From positions 3,345,001-3,409,000 of the forward strand of contig NZ_CP060202.1 in NCBI RefSeq assembly GCF_014250515.1: 64,000 nucleotides of DNA. The letters are read 5' to 3'. How positions within the stretch are numbered: position 1 is the stretch's first letter; each line of letters starts with the position of its first letter. The notes below the pieces were generated by a model, which was given only the letters and a program-made list of their open reading frames with translations, was not told where the DNA came from and ran no database searches. Positions 1 to 8,191 of the stretch are shown piece after piece. This stretch comes from Hymenobacter sediminicola (lineage in GTDB: Bacteria > Bacteroidota > Bacteroidia > Cytophagales > Hymenobacteraceae). A program made the position numbers and the translations under genes.

Positions 1-115
1 CAGCATAGTAGTGCAACCCTTGGCCCAGGATGAGCGCCACTCGGCTTGTGTGGTGAAGTGTGGCTTCATCTTACATTTACAGCCGTCCCTCATTCCTCCT
101 TTTCTCTTTTGCACT

Positions 116-1945
116 ATGCGGAAATCAGCCGCTTTGCTTTTCCTGGTACTGCCGTTGGCTTTCGGCCAGCCCGCAGCTGCCCAGGCCCCGGTTCAATACA
201 ATGTGGCTTTCCCAAACGCCGTACACCACGAGGCGCGCATCAGTGTGACGTTTGCAGGAGTACCGGCCGGACCGCTGCAGGTGCGGATGGCCCGCTCCTC
301 GCCGGGCCGCTACGCGCTGCATGAATTCGCCAAAAACGTCTATGAGGTATCGGCCACGGATTCTAAAGGCAAAACCCTAGTTGTGCAGAAGCCTGACCCA
401 TACGGCTGGGACGTAAGCGGCCACGATGGCACGGTCGTCTTCACTTACACCCTGTTCGGTGACCGGACCGATGGTACCTATGCTGGCATTGACAGCTACC
501 ACGCGCACCTGAACATGCCCGCCACACTGGCTTTCGCGCGCGGGCTGGAGCAGCGCCCGGCGGAAGTGAAGTTCGACATGTCCCAGGGCTGGACTGCCGC
601 TACGCAGCTACGGCCTGATGCGGCCAAAGGCACCTATTTCGCGCCCAACCTGCAGTATCTTATGGATTCGCCTACGTCGCTGGGTCCGCAGAAGGTGCGC
701 AGCTGGCAGGAACGCGGCAAAACCATAGAGCTGCAGGTGCTGCACAAGGGCACTGATGCTGAGCTGGACGCCTATGCCGAACAAACCAAGAAGGTAGTAC
801 GCGAGGCCGCTGCCATTTTCGGCGGCCTGCCCGACTATGATTTCGGGCGCTACACCTTCATTGCCAACTACCTGCCCCAGACCAGCGGCGACGGTATGGA
901 GCACCGAAACTCTACTTCGCTCACCAGCAACCGCCCCCTGAGCGGCCCCGGCGCCCTGGACAATCTAGGAACCGTGTCGCACGAGTTTTTCCATAGCTGG
1001 AACGTGGAGCGTATTCGGCCGCAGGACCTCGAACCGTTCAATTTTGAGCAAGCCAACATGAGCAGTGGGCTCTGGTTTGCGGAAGGCTTCACGCAGTATT
1101 ATGGCGAACTGCTGCTGCGCCGCTCGGGGGCCTACACCGATGCCGAATACTTGCAGGAAGCCGTGGGGCCGCTGGTAAATGCCATGCTCAATTCGCCGGG
1201 GGCGGCCCGCTACTCGCCGGTGTACATGAGCCAGCAGGCCCCGTTTGTGGATGCCGCTGCCGCCATCGACCCGAACAACCGCGCAAATACGTACCTGAGC
1301 TACTACTACATTGGGGGAGCCAATGCGCTGGCCCTTGACCTGCTGCTGCGCCAGAACCACAAAACCGACCTGGACACCTACATGCGGGCCGTATGGGAGC
1401 AACACGGCAAAGCTCAGCGCGACTTCGCTCCGGCCCGGCCCTATACGCTGCTAGACCTACAGCGCATTCTGGGGGAAGTATCTAAGGACACGGCTTTTGC
1501 CGGCAATTTCTTCCGGCGCCACATCTACGGTCACGAGCTACCCAAATTTGATGAGTTGCTAGCTCCGGCGGGCTTGCAGGTGCGCCGCGCCCGCGCCGGC
1601 CTGGCCAGCCTGGGAGGCCGCACCACTTTCAACCCCGCCGACAGCTCGGCCACGCTCGGTACCACGCTCCTTGGCAGCGCCCTGTATCAAGCCGGCCTCG
1701 ACCGGGAAGATGTGCTGCTGAAAGTAGATGGCCAGCGCCTGCCCACCAGCCAAGCACTCCAGAAACTACTGGCCGCGCACAAACCCGGCGACACGGTTCC
1801 GCTGGAAGTGCGCACCCGCACCGGAGTGCGCACTATGCCCGTCACGCTGCAGGAAGACCTGACGCTGGAAGTAGTACTGCTGCCCAACGCCACCCGCAAG
1901 CAATTGGCGTTTCGCAAGGCTTGGCTAGCTAGCAAGGTGAAATAG
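116..1945 (+). CDS. M61 family metallopeptidase (glycyl aminopeptidase-like) with C-terminal PDZ domain
   Basis: Secreted or periplasmic zinc aminopeptidase of the M61 (glycyl aminopeptidase) family, 609 aa. The start at 116 was chosen because MRKSAALLFLVLPLAFG begins a clean signal peptide ending near AAAQA; the frame is open further upstream but has no signal-like sequence. The N-terminal beta domain is followed by the catalytic domain with HEFFHSW (H289, E290, H293 are the expected zinc and catalytic residues) and a downstream WFAEGFTQYY segment that should carry the third ligand. The last ~100 residues (GLDREDVLLKVDG) form a PDZ domain, as is usual for this family. It is a single-gene unit ending at a perfect 42-bp palindrome. 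All expected catalytic residues are present. Confidence 0.9.
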   Translation: MRKSAALLFLVLPLAFGQPAAAQAPVQYNVAFPNAVHHEARISVTFAGVPAGPLQVRMARSSPGRYALHEFAKNVYEVSATDSKGKTLVVQKPDPYGWDVSGHDGTVVFTYTLFGDRTDGTYAGIDSYHAHLNMPATLAFARGLEQRPAEVKFDMSQGWTAATQLRPDAAKGTYFAPNLQYLMDSPTSLGPQKVRSWQERGKTIELQVLHKGTDAELDAYAEQTKKVVREAAAIFGGLPDYDFGRYTFIANYLPQTSGDGMEHRNSTSLTSNRPLSGPGALDNLGTVSHEFFHSWNVERIRPQDLEPFNFEQANMSSGLWFAEGFTQYYGELLLRRSGAYTDAEYLQEAVGPLVNAMLNSPGAARYSPVYMSQQAPFVDAAAAIDPNNRANTYLSYYYIGGANALALDLLLRQNHKTDLDTYMRAVWEQHGKAQRDFAPARPYTLLDLQRILGEVSKDTAFAGNFFRRHIYGHELPKFDELLAPAGLQVRRARAGLASLGGRTTFNPADSSATLGTTLLGSALYQAGLDREDVLLKVDGQRLPTSQALQKLLAAHKPGDTVPLEVRTRTGVRTMPVTLQEDLTLEVVLLPNATRKQLAFRKAWLASKVK

Positions 1946-1963
1946 GCTGCGCAAGCTGCTTTT

Positions 1964-2005
1964 AACAAAAAGGCCCCTGTTCCGCGGAACAGGGGCCTTT
2001 TTGTT
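1964..2005. terminator. bidirectional intrinsic terminator, perfect 42-bp palindrome
   Basis: Arms 1964-1984 and 1985-2005 are exact reverse complements, with A-rich and T-rich outer ends on both strands. It lies between the convergent M61 peptidase and Bax-inhibitor-like genes, so it can end transcription from both sides. Confidence 0.85.
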
Positions 2006-2022
2006 GGGCAGAAACTGGTCCA

Positions 2023-2754
2023 TTACCGGCGACGCCCGAAGATGCGCAGCAGGAACAGGAACAGGTTTACGAAATCCAGATATAGCGTGAGGGCACCCAG
2101 CACAGCGGCTTTGCGGTCGGTAGCTTCGTCTTCATAGCCGAGGAAAGCCAGCATTTTCACTTTCTGGGTGTCGTAGGCGGTGAGGGCCGTGAAGAGCAGC
2201 ACGCCTACAAAGCTGGAAATCCAGTACAGAGTCGAGCTATTGAGAAACAGGTTTACTACCGAGGCAATGATAAGGCCGATAAGCCCCATGAACAGCAAAT
2301 TGCCCCAGCGTGACAGGTCGGTACGGGTGAAGTAGCCGTACAGGCTCATCACGCCAAAAGTGCCAGCGGTAATGAAGAAAGTCGAGGAAATCGACTCCAT
2401 AGTATACACCATGAAGATGATGCCCATTGTAAGCCCATTGAGGACTGAATAGCCGATAAATGCCGCCGTAGTGGTACCCGCCGACCAGTCGAAAGCCTTG
2501 CGCGACAGGAAGCCTACTACCGCAATTTTGGCCAGCAACAAGCCCAGGAATACAAACCGGTTGCCGAACACCAGTTCCTGCAACACTGGCAGAGACGCCA
2601 CCGCCATAGCCACGGCTCCGCTCACGGCCAGGGCCCCGGCCATCCAGCCGTATACCTGCGTCATGAAGCGCGACATCACCTGCGAGGCCTCTTCCGGCGA
2701 GAGAGTTAACTGGGGTTGCGGCTCCTGATAATCTTCAGAAGTAAAATCTTCCAT
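2023..2754 (-). CDS. Bax inhibitor-1/YccA family membrane protein
   Basis: Integral inner-membrane protein of the Bax inhibitor-1 (TMBIM/YccA) family, 243 aa. A short acidic cytoplasmic N-terminus (MEDFTSEDYQEPQPQ) is followed by about seven hydrophobic helices; the family signature is recognisable in VYGWMAGALAVSG and in the late ALTAYDTQKVK segment, which carries the conserved acidic residues thought to form the pH-sensing pair. The start at 2754 gives the usual BI-1 N-terminus; the frame extends 18 codons upstream with no recognisable content. Family members act as pH-dependent calcium leak channels or modulate FtsH; which applies here cannot be told. It is divergent from the MFS gene across about 100 bp. 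Confidence 0.88.
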   Translation of the reverse strand: MEDFTSEDYQEPQPQLTLSPEEASQVMSRFMTQVYGWMAGALAVSGAVAMAVASLPVLQELVFGNRFVFLGLLLAKIAVVGFLSRKAFDWSAGTTTAAFIGYSVLNGLTMGIIFMVYTMESISSTFFITAGTFGVMSLYGYFTRTDLSRWGNLLFMGLIGLIIASVVNLFLNSSTLYWISSFVGVLLFTALTAYDTQKVKMLAFLGYEDEATDRKAAVLGALTLYLDFVNLFLFLLRIFGRRR

Positions 2755-2844
2755 GAAAAATAGAATTGGGAGTGAGAGATAAAGACGAGGCAAATTAAGC
2801 GTTTGCACCGCACGAAACTATACCGGCTACGGGGCCGGTTGCGC

Positions 2845-2852
2845 TACCTTTG
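2845..2852 (+). promoter_or_regulatory. Bacteroidota -7 element TACCTTTG for the MFS gene
   Basis: TACCTTTG matches the TAnnTTTG consensus exactly and ends only 4 nt before the ATG at 2857, so the transcript would be leaderless or nearly so. No TTG -33 box at the usual 19-nt spacing is visible. Confidence 0.5.
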
Positions 2853-2856
2853 CCGC

Positions 2857-4086
2857 ATGCCCACTCCGGACCGCCGCCTGTCCCATATCTACCTTATCAT
2901 CCTCATCGACGTGATTGTGGGGGCGGCTATCGGGCCAGTGATGCCGGAGTTTGTACGCGGGCTGCCGGAGCCACAACTGTGGCTTTCGGTCGGCACGGGG
3001 CTGTTTCTGGGAGTGCAGCTGTTTTCGGCGCCGGTGCTGGGGCGGCTTTCCGATGGATACGGGCGGCGGCCCATCTTCATTTTGTCGGCGGTGGGTACGC
3101 TGCTGGCGAATGCGCTGCTGCTGCCGGTGCGGGCAGGGTTGTTTTTCGTGAACCGGGCTTCCGATGGCCTCACCAACGGCATGTACGCCACCGTGCGCTC
3201 GGCCATCACCGACATTTCAGACCCGGACAAGTTGTTCAAAAACCTGGGGGTCGAGGGCGCCATCATCTCGCTGGGCTTTGTGCTGGGCCCCATGGTGTCG
3301 GGGGCGCTGCTGACGGTGTTGGAGGTGCCAACGGGCCAGGAGGCAACGTATGTGGTGCGGCTTGGACTGGTGCTGGCGGCCCTGAACGTGCTGCTGAGCT
3401 TATTTTTAGGCGAAACCCACACCCAGCGCAACGGCGTGCGGGGCGCGGAGTTGCGCAGTGAGTTGGCGCTAGCCCTCAATCCGCTCACGCTCTGGGCACG
3501 GCTGCGCGAAAAGGATGCTGCCACGCCCGGCGTGCGCCGCATTGTGCTGACGCAGGTGGCTCTTACGCTCAGTACGGGCTATTATTTCTACATGGTACCC
3601 TTCATGAGCATGGGCGAGCTGCAGATGGATGCCCGCTCTATCTCCTACTTCTTCATGTGCTTTGGGGCGCTCAGCATTGTGCTCAACTACGTGTTCTACA
3701 CCTACTTCGCCGACCGGATCAACCAGCGCCGGGCCATTGTGTGGCTGGCGGCGCTGGGCGTGCCCGTGCTGGCAGCCTATGGGCTGGTAGGCACATCGGT
3801 GGTGGCGCTTTATGTGCTTGTCATCATCGACTGCCTGACGCTGTCCTTGATTCAGGGCCTGCTGGAAGGCCTGCTGGCCCAGCGCACCACCGATGCCGAC
3901 CGGGGTGAGATATTCGGGCTGAACCAGGCATTTCAGGGGCTGGCCAGCTTCGTAACGACGCTGATATTCGGGGGACTTTCGGTGCTGGACCTGCGGCTGC
4001 CGTGGGCGTGGTTTGCGCTGTGTCTGGCTGCTGTGGCCGGTTTGGCCGCATGGCGAATGCCAGCCGTGCAAAAGCCCACAGCATAA
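2857..4086 (+). CDS. MFS transporter, TetA-like drug:proton antiporter family
   Basis: Inner-membrane major facilitator transporter of 409 aa with about 12 hydrophobic helices. The MFS loop-2-3 signature is visible in APVLGRLSDGYGRRPIF, and the overall arrangement resembles the TetA/multidrug antiporter branch. The start at 2857 is preferred because MPTPDRRLSHIYLIILID leads directly into TM1 and a -7 promoter element lies immediately upstream. The substrate cannot be assigned; no regulator gene is adjacent, which argues against a dedicated tetracycline-resistance locus. Confidence 0.85.
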   Translation: MPTPDRRLSHIYLIILIDVIVGAAIGPVMPEFVRGLPEPQLWLSVGTGLFLGVQLFSAPVLGRLSDGYGRRPIFILSAVGTLLANALLLPVRAGLFFVNRASDGLTNGMYATVRSAITDISDPDKLFKNLGVEGAIISLGFVLGPMVSGALLTVLEVPTGQEATYVVRLGLVLAALNVLLSLFLGETHTQRNGVRGAELRSELALALNPLTLWARLREKDAATPGVRRIVLTQVALTLSTGYYFYMVPFMSMGELQMDARSISYFFMCFGALSIVLNYVFYTYFADRINQRRAIVWLAALGVPVLAAYGLVGTSVVALYVLVIIDCLTLSLIQGLLEGLLAQRTTDADRGEIFGLNQAFQGLASFVTTLIFGGLSVLDLRLPWAWFALCLAAVAGLAAWRMPAVQKPTA

Positions 4087-4231
4087 AGCCAGCCGTGAGC
4101 AATGCGCCGACTACAACCGTGTGTCTTTTGCCTGGCAAGCCGTACCTTTTCAGGAGCAAACCTGCTTCGGTGCCACTTTTCCGGGCAGTTTTGCGTCTAT
4201 TACGTATCTGCCGTTCTATTTTCGCCGCGCT

Positions 4232-4822
4232 ATGCTTCGTCTTTCCACTCTCGCCGCCTTTCTGCTGCTTACCGGCAGCGCCTTCGCCCAAACCGACTTC
4301 ACGCCGGCCGCTACGGCCGGGCTCGGGGCGCCACTGCTGCCGGGTTTGCGCGGGCCGCGCCAGAATATTCAGCTCAGCGCGGGCATGATGACGGCCGGCC
4401 GGCTGGGCACTGCGGCTTATCTGAGCCCGGTTGCCAGCTACCGCCTCGCGCAGCGCCTCACGGTATTCGGGGGCCTCACCTACCTACGCGTGACACCCGG
4501 CCCGGCTTATTATCCCAGCGCGTCCGCCGATAACCAGTTGCGCCCCTGGGCTGGCTATAACCAGTTTCTGCTGCAGGCTGGTGCGCAATATGCGGTGTCG
4601 CCACGGCTGGCGCTTACTGGCACGGCTTGGAAAGAAATTCCAAACGGTCAGCCCCGCATCAATCCGTACGCCGGCTTTGGCAGCATGGGCTCGGGCATGA
4701 GCCTGCGGGCCGACTATTTAATTACAGAGAACTTCTCGGTTTCGGGTGGGCTGCGCATGAGCAACGGCCAAGGCCCGGCATTTCCAGGGTATACGCCGGG
4801 CCTGTCGGGCGGCTTCTGGTAG
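4232..4822 (+). CDS. Hypothetical secreted, outer-membrane-like protein
   Basis: A 196-aa protein with a signal peptide (MLRLSTLAAFLLLTGSAFAQ) followed by alternating hydrophobic and polar stretches rich in Tyr, Leu and Gly, compatible with an 8-10-stranded beta-barrel, and ending in ...GLSGGFW with an aromatic last residue as in many outer-membrane proteins. I do not recognise a named family. The start at 4232 is supported by the signal peptide; a near-consensus -7 element TATTTTCG lies at 4217-4224. A strong terminator follows, so it is monocistronic. A barrel is an inference; a soluble beta-rich periplasmic protein is also possible. Confidence 0.7.
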   Translation: MLRLSTLAAFLLLTGSAFAQTDFTPAATAGLGAPLLPGLRGPRQNIQLSAGMMTAGRLGTAAYLSPVASYRLAQRLTVFGGLTYLRVTPGPAYYPSASADNQLRPWAGYNQFLLQAGAQYAVSPRLALTGTAWKEIPNGQPRINPYAGFGSMGSGMSLRADYLITENFSVSGGLRMSNGQGPAFPGYTPGLSGGFW

Positions 4823-4845
4823 GCCTTTTGCGCACTTCTGCTATC

Positions 4846-4877
4846 AGCAAAGCCCCGGAACCTTCCGGGGCTTTGCT
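4846..4877 (+). terminator. intrinsic terminator
   Basis: Perfect 15-bp arms (4846-4860 and 4863-4877) with a 2-nt loop, followed by GTTTC, directly downstream of the outer-membrane-like gene. Confidence 0.75.
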
Positions 4878-4912
4878 GTTTCTTTGCTATTCCTACTGCT
4901 TCATTCCGCTTT

Positions 4913-5929
4913 ATGGCCTCAGCCCCACGCTACGTCAGCAATCCGCAGCTGCGCATTATCAAACCCAACTATCCCGGCAACAAAATGATAGGCCGGGAAT
5001 ACTGCAATGCCGAGGAGCTGTATGAACCGACTTTCGGCAGGGTGCTGAAGTGGCAGCTGAGCGAGAACCCACAGAAGCAGGAGAAGAAAGCCGACACCTG
5101 GGTGCCGGACGTGGTGGACTGCACAGCGTTTCTGCAGGGCACCGAGGATGGATTGGTCTGGTTGGGGCACGCCTCCTTTCTGCTGCGCGTGGGCGGCAAG
5201 CTATTGGCTTTCGACCCACTGCTGTTTTCGTCCCTCGGTCTGCGACGCCGCCACGCGCTGCCCTGCCATCCCGAAGACCTGCTGGGCATCGACTACCTGC
5301 TGCTCAGCCACGGCCACCGCGACCATCTGGACGATAAATCTGTACGGCTGCTGGCCCGCCAGAACCCCGGCATGCAGATATTGACGTCGCTGAGCATGAC
5401 GCCGCTTTTGCGCGGCATGGCACCCGGGTTGCAGGTGCAGGAAGCTGGCTGGTGGCAGCAGTACAACCTGGGCGAGCAGGCCCCTTTCGAGCTGTTCTAC
5501 CTGCCCGCCTCGCACTGGCACCGCCGCGGCCTCACCGACCTGAACCAAGTGCTATGGGGCTCCTTCCTGCTGCGCCTGCCTGACGGCCGCACCGTCTATT
5601 TTGCTGGCGACACTTCTATGGCGGGCCATTTCGAGGAAATTGAGAAGCAGTTTGGCCCGCTGGATACCGTCATCATGCCGATTGGAGCCTACAAGCCCGC
5701 CTACATGATGCAGCTCAGCCACGTAAATCCGCACGAGGCCGCCAAAGCGGCCAACCTGCTGCGCGCCGGCCACGTGGTGCCCATGCACTACGGCACCTTC
5801 GACCTCAGCGACGAACCGGCCTCCGAGCCGCTGCACGAATTGCAGCAGGTAGCGCACGGTGGCATGCTGCGCGGCGAGTTGCATGCGCCAGCTGTGGGTG
5901 AAGTGCTGCGCTGGCAGGAGTGGGAATAG
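4913..5929 (+). CDS. MBL-fold metal-dependent hydrolase (UlaG/NAPE-PLD-like)
   Basis: Metallo-beta-lactamase-fold hydrolase of 338 aa without a signal peptide, so probably cytoplasmic. The binuclear metal motif SHGHRDHLD is intact (H133, H135, D137, H138), preceded by VWLGHASFLLRVGGKLLAFDP, the typical first strand pair of UlaG/NAPE-PLD-type members, and followed by the later metal ligands in YLPASHWHRRG, YFAGDTSM and VPMHYGTF. The N-terminal ~70 residues precede the fold, as in NAPE-PLD homologues. The substrate is unknown; a phosphodiester or lactone is usual for relatives. It stands alone between a terminator and the symporter promoter. Confidence 0.87.
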   Translation: MASAPRYVSNPQLRIIKPNYPGNKMIGREYCNAEELYEPTFGRVLKWQLSENPQKQEKKADTWVPDVVDCTAFLQGTEDGLVWLGHASFLLRVGGKLLAFDPLLFSSLGLRRRHALPCHPEDLLGIDYLLLSHGHRDHLDDKSVRLLARQNPGMQILTSLSMTPLLRGMAPGLQVQEAGWWQQYNLGEQAPFELFYLPASHWHRRGLTDLNQVLWGSFLLRLPDGRTVYFAGDTSMAGHFEEIEKQFGPLDTVIMPIGAYKPAYMMQLSHVNPHEAAKAANLLRAGHVVPMHYGTFDLSDEPASEPLHELQQVAHGGMLRGELHAPAVGEVLRWQEWE

Positions 5930-6041
5930 CGAAAGAGCCAGCCAATACACTTACCCTCCGAACGTAAGTACCGGCAGCTACCGGACCAGGCGATACTTCT
6001 ACGGCTGCTTACTAGGGTCCGGATAGTTGTGGCAGGCACTG

Positions 6042-6049
6042 TATCTTTG
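6042..6049 (+). promoter_or_regulatory. Bacteroidota -7 element TATCTTTG
   Basis: Exact TAnnTTTG match 22 nt upstream of the symporter ATG at 6072. No TTG at the ideal spacing, only a weak one at 6027-6029 with a 12-nt gap. Confidence 0.5.
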
Positions 6050-6071
6050 CCCTCTATTTTCCCGGCCTTCT

Positions 6072-7559
6072 ATGTCCCCCACCCTCATCCTGAGCCTGAT
6101 TGCGGGCTACTTCGTTGTTCTCATCATCATTTCGATTCTCACTTCGCGCAAGGCGACCAGCGAATCGTTCTTTATAGCTAACCGCAACGCTCCGTGGTAC
6201 ATGGTGGCGTTTGCCATGATTGGCACCTCCCTTTCCGGGGTCACGTTCATCTCCATTCCGGGCATGGTAGCTACGCAAAGCTGGAGCTACATGGCCGTGG
6301 TGCTGGGCTACATTGTGGGCTATCTGGTTATTGGCACCGTGCTCATGCCGCTCTACTACCGGCTGCGGCTCGTGAGCATCTACACATATCTGGAGCAGCG
6401 GTTCGGGTTCTGGAGCTACAAGACCGGCGCGTTTTTCTTCCTGCTTTCCCGGGCAGTAGGTGCGGCATTCCGGTTGTTTCTGGTGGCGGGTGTGCTGCAG
6501 CTGGCCGTGTTCGATGGGTTGGGCGTGCCGTTTGCCGTCACGGTTACCATCAGCATCCTGCTGATTTACCTCTACACCTTCCGCGGCGGCCTCAAAACCA
6601 TCCTCTGGACCGATACTTTCCAGACGATGGCCATGCTGCTCTGTGTGGGCGTGAGCATCTATCTGATGGCCGATGAACTGAACCTGGGCTTTGCCGGGTT
6701 GGTGAAAACGGTGAAGGAAAGCGCCATGTCGCAGATCTACTTCTCCGACCCCAAAGACGACAAGTTTTTCTGGAAGCAGTTCGCCTCGGGCGCCTTCATC
6801 ACCATCGTCATGACCGGCCTCGACCAGGACATGATGCAGAAAAACCTGAGCTGCCGCAGCCTGCCCGACGCCCAGAAAAACATGTTCTGGTTCACGCTGG
6901 CTATTGTAATCGTAAACGTGTTCTTCCTGTCGCTGGGCGTGCTGCTCTACCAGTTTGCCGCCGCCAAAGGCATTGCGCTACCCACTGATGCTGTTACCGG
7001 CAAAGTCATCGGCGACAACGTGTTTCCGCTGCTGGCCACCAACCACTTCTCGCTGTTTGCGGGCATCGTGTTTATTCTGGGCATCATTGCCGTTACCTAT
7101 GCTTCCGCCGACTCGGCTCTGACGGCCCTCACCACCTCGTTCTGCGTGGATATGCTCGACATCAAGCAGCACGACGAGGCTAAGCAGAAGCGCCTGCGCC
7201 ACCTCACGCACTTCGGCTTTTCGCTTGTGCTGATTGTGATTATCCTGATTTTCCGGGCCATCAACGACCAGAGCGTCATCACGGCCGTGTTTAAGGCGGC
7301 TGGTTATACCTACGGACCGCTGCTGGGCCTTTACTCCTTCGGGCTCTTCACGGGCCGCGGCGTGCACGACCGGCTGGTGCCTTTTGTGTGCGTGGCCGCG
7401 CCCCTGATTACGTGGTTCATCAATGCCAACTCCAAGGCGTGGTGGGGCTACGAGTTTGGCTTCGAAATTCTGATGCTCAACGGCCTGATTACATTCCTGG
7501 GGCTGTTGGCTGTTTCGCGCCCCCGCGAAGTAGCAGCCGAATTGAACCCTGCTCTATAA
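6072..7559 (+). CDS. Sodium:solute symporter family protein
   Basis: Inner-membrane SSS-family (LeuT-fold) sodium symporter, 495 aa, with about 13 helices. The N-terminus MSPTLILSLIAGYFVVLI begins TM1; an SSS-type segment is visible around IGTSLSGVTFISIPGM, followed by the conserved charged loop and TYASADSALTALTTSF in the region that binds sodium. The start at 6072 was preferred over an in-frame ATG 45 bp upstream because that one would overlap the -7 promoter element. The substrate is not assignable; relatives carry sialic acid, sugars, proline or pantothenate. A second, longer paralogue lies at 13.3-15.1 kb on the other strand. Confidence 0.88.
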   Translation: MSPTLILSLIAGYFVVLIIISILTSRKATSESFFIANRNAPWYMVAFAMIGTSLSGVTFISIPGMVATQSWSYMAVVLGYIVGYLVIGTVLMPLYYRLRLVSIYTYLEQRFGFWSYKTGAFFFLLSRAVGAAFRLFLVAGVLQLAVFDGLGVPFAVTVTISILLIYLYTFRGGLKTILWTDTFQTMAMLLCVGVSIYLMADELNLGFAGLVKTVKESAMSQIYFSDPKDDKFFWKQFASGAFITIVMTGLDQDMMQKNLSCRSLPDAQKNMFWFTLAIVIVNVFFLSLGVLLYQFAAAKGIALPTDAVTGKVIGDNVFPLLATNHFSLFAGIVFILGIIAVTYASADSALTALTTSFCVDMLDIKQHDEAKQKRLRHLTHFGFSLVLIVIILIFRAINDQSVITAVFKAAGYTYGPLLGLYSFGLFTGRGVHDRLVPFVCVAAPLITWFINANSKAWWGYEFGFEILMLNGLITFLGLLAVSRPREVAAELNPAL

Positions 7560-7582
7560 GGCGTGTTTAGGGGAAGTCGGCG

Positions 7583-7590
7583 TACCTTTG
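7583..7590 (+). promoter_or_regulatory. Bacteroidota -7 element TACCTTTG
   Basis: Exact TAnnTTTG match 40 nt upstream of the TonB-domain gene start at 7631, in the short gap after the symporter. Confidence 0.5.
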
Positions 7591-7630
7591 CGCCCGCTTC
7601 TATCGCCCCGCCCGGGGGCTACCCGCTCCT

Positions 7631-8110
7631 ATGAAACATCTGTTCTTCATCTTGCTGCTCGTAGCTTCGGGCGGTATGGCACTGGCTCAGCAGCCTGCTC
7701 CACCGACTAAGCAGCCCATCGAGTTGAAGGCCGGCCGCATGCAGGCGCAGGCCCGCCCCGCCGCCAACCGCCCCGATGTGGCCCCGCAGTACGTGGGTGG
7801 CGCGCAGGCAATGGGCGCCTTTTTTCAGGAGAACATAAAGTATCCGGAAGCCGCGCGCGTCAAAAGCCTTACCGGCAACGTGGAAGTCACGGCCACGGTC
7901 GGCGCAGATGGCCGCCTGAGCAACCCGGTAGTGGCCAAGTCCCTGTCGCCGGAGTGTGATGCTGAGGCGCTGCGGGTACTGGCCCTCATGCCGGCCTGGA
8001 AACCCGCCACCCGCAAGGGCGAGCCGGTACCGGTACAGGTCAGACTGCCGGTGCCTTTCGCCAACGGCAGCATTCTGAAGGTGGAGCAGGGAAAAACGAA
8101 ATTTGAATAG
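7631..8110 (+). CDS. Periplasmic TonB C-terminal domain protein
   Basis: A 159-aa exported protein: signal peptide MKHLFFILLLVASGGMALAQ, a Pro/Gln-rich linker, then a TonB C-terminal domain from about residue 55 (GGAQAMGAFFQENIKYPEAARV, then GNVEVTATVGADGRL and PAWKPATRKGEPVPVQVRLPVPF). It has no N-terminal transmembrane anchor apart from the cleavable signal, so it is not a canonical energy-transducing TonB. Such short relatives are common in Bacteroidota and may bind receptor TonB boxes or other periplasmic proteins without coupling to ExbBD. The role is therefore inferred only at domain level. Confidence 0.82.
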   Translation: MKHLFFILLLVASGGMALAQQPAPPTKQPIELKAGRMQAQARPAANRPDVAPQYVGGAQAMGAFFQENIKYPEAARVKSLTGNVEVTATVGADGRLSNPVVAKSLSPECDAEALRVLALMPAWKPATRKGEPVPVQVRLPVPFANGSILKVEQGKTKFE

Positions 8111-8191
8111 CAATACCAGACATAAGCAATGAGGAGTGAGAAGCAGGCTCTGTTCTGTTTCTCACTTCTTGTTTCTTCCTTTTAGATTGGA

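Noticed and set aside
7631..8110. Canonical TonB
   Set aside because: No N-terminal membrane anchor or long Pro-rich periplasmic spacer, only a signal peptide and the C-terminal domain; no exbB/exbD nearby.
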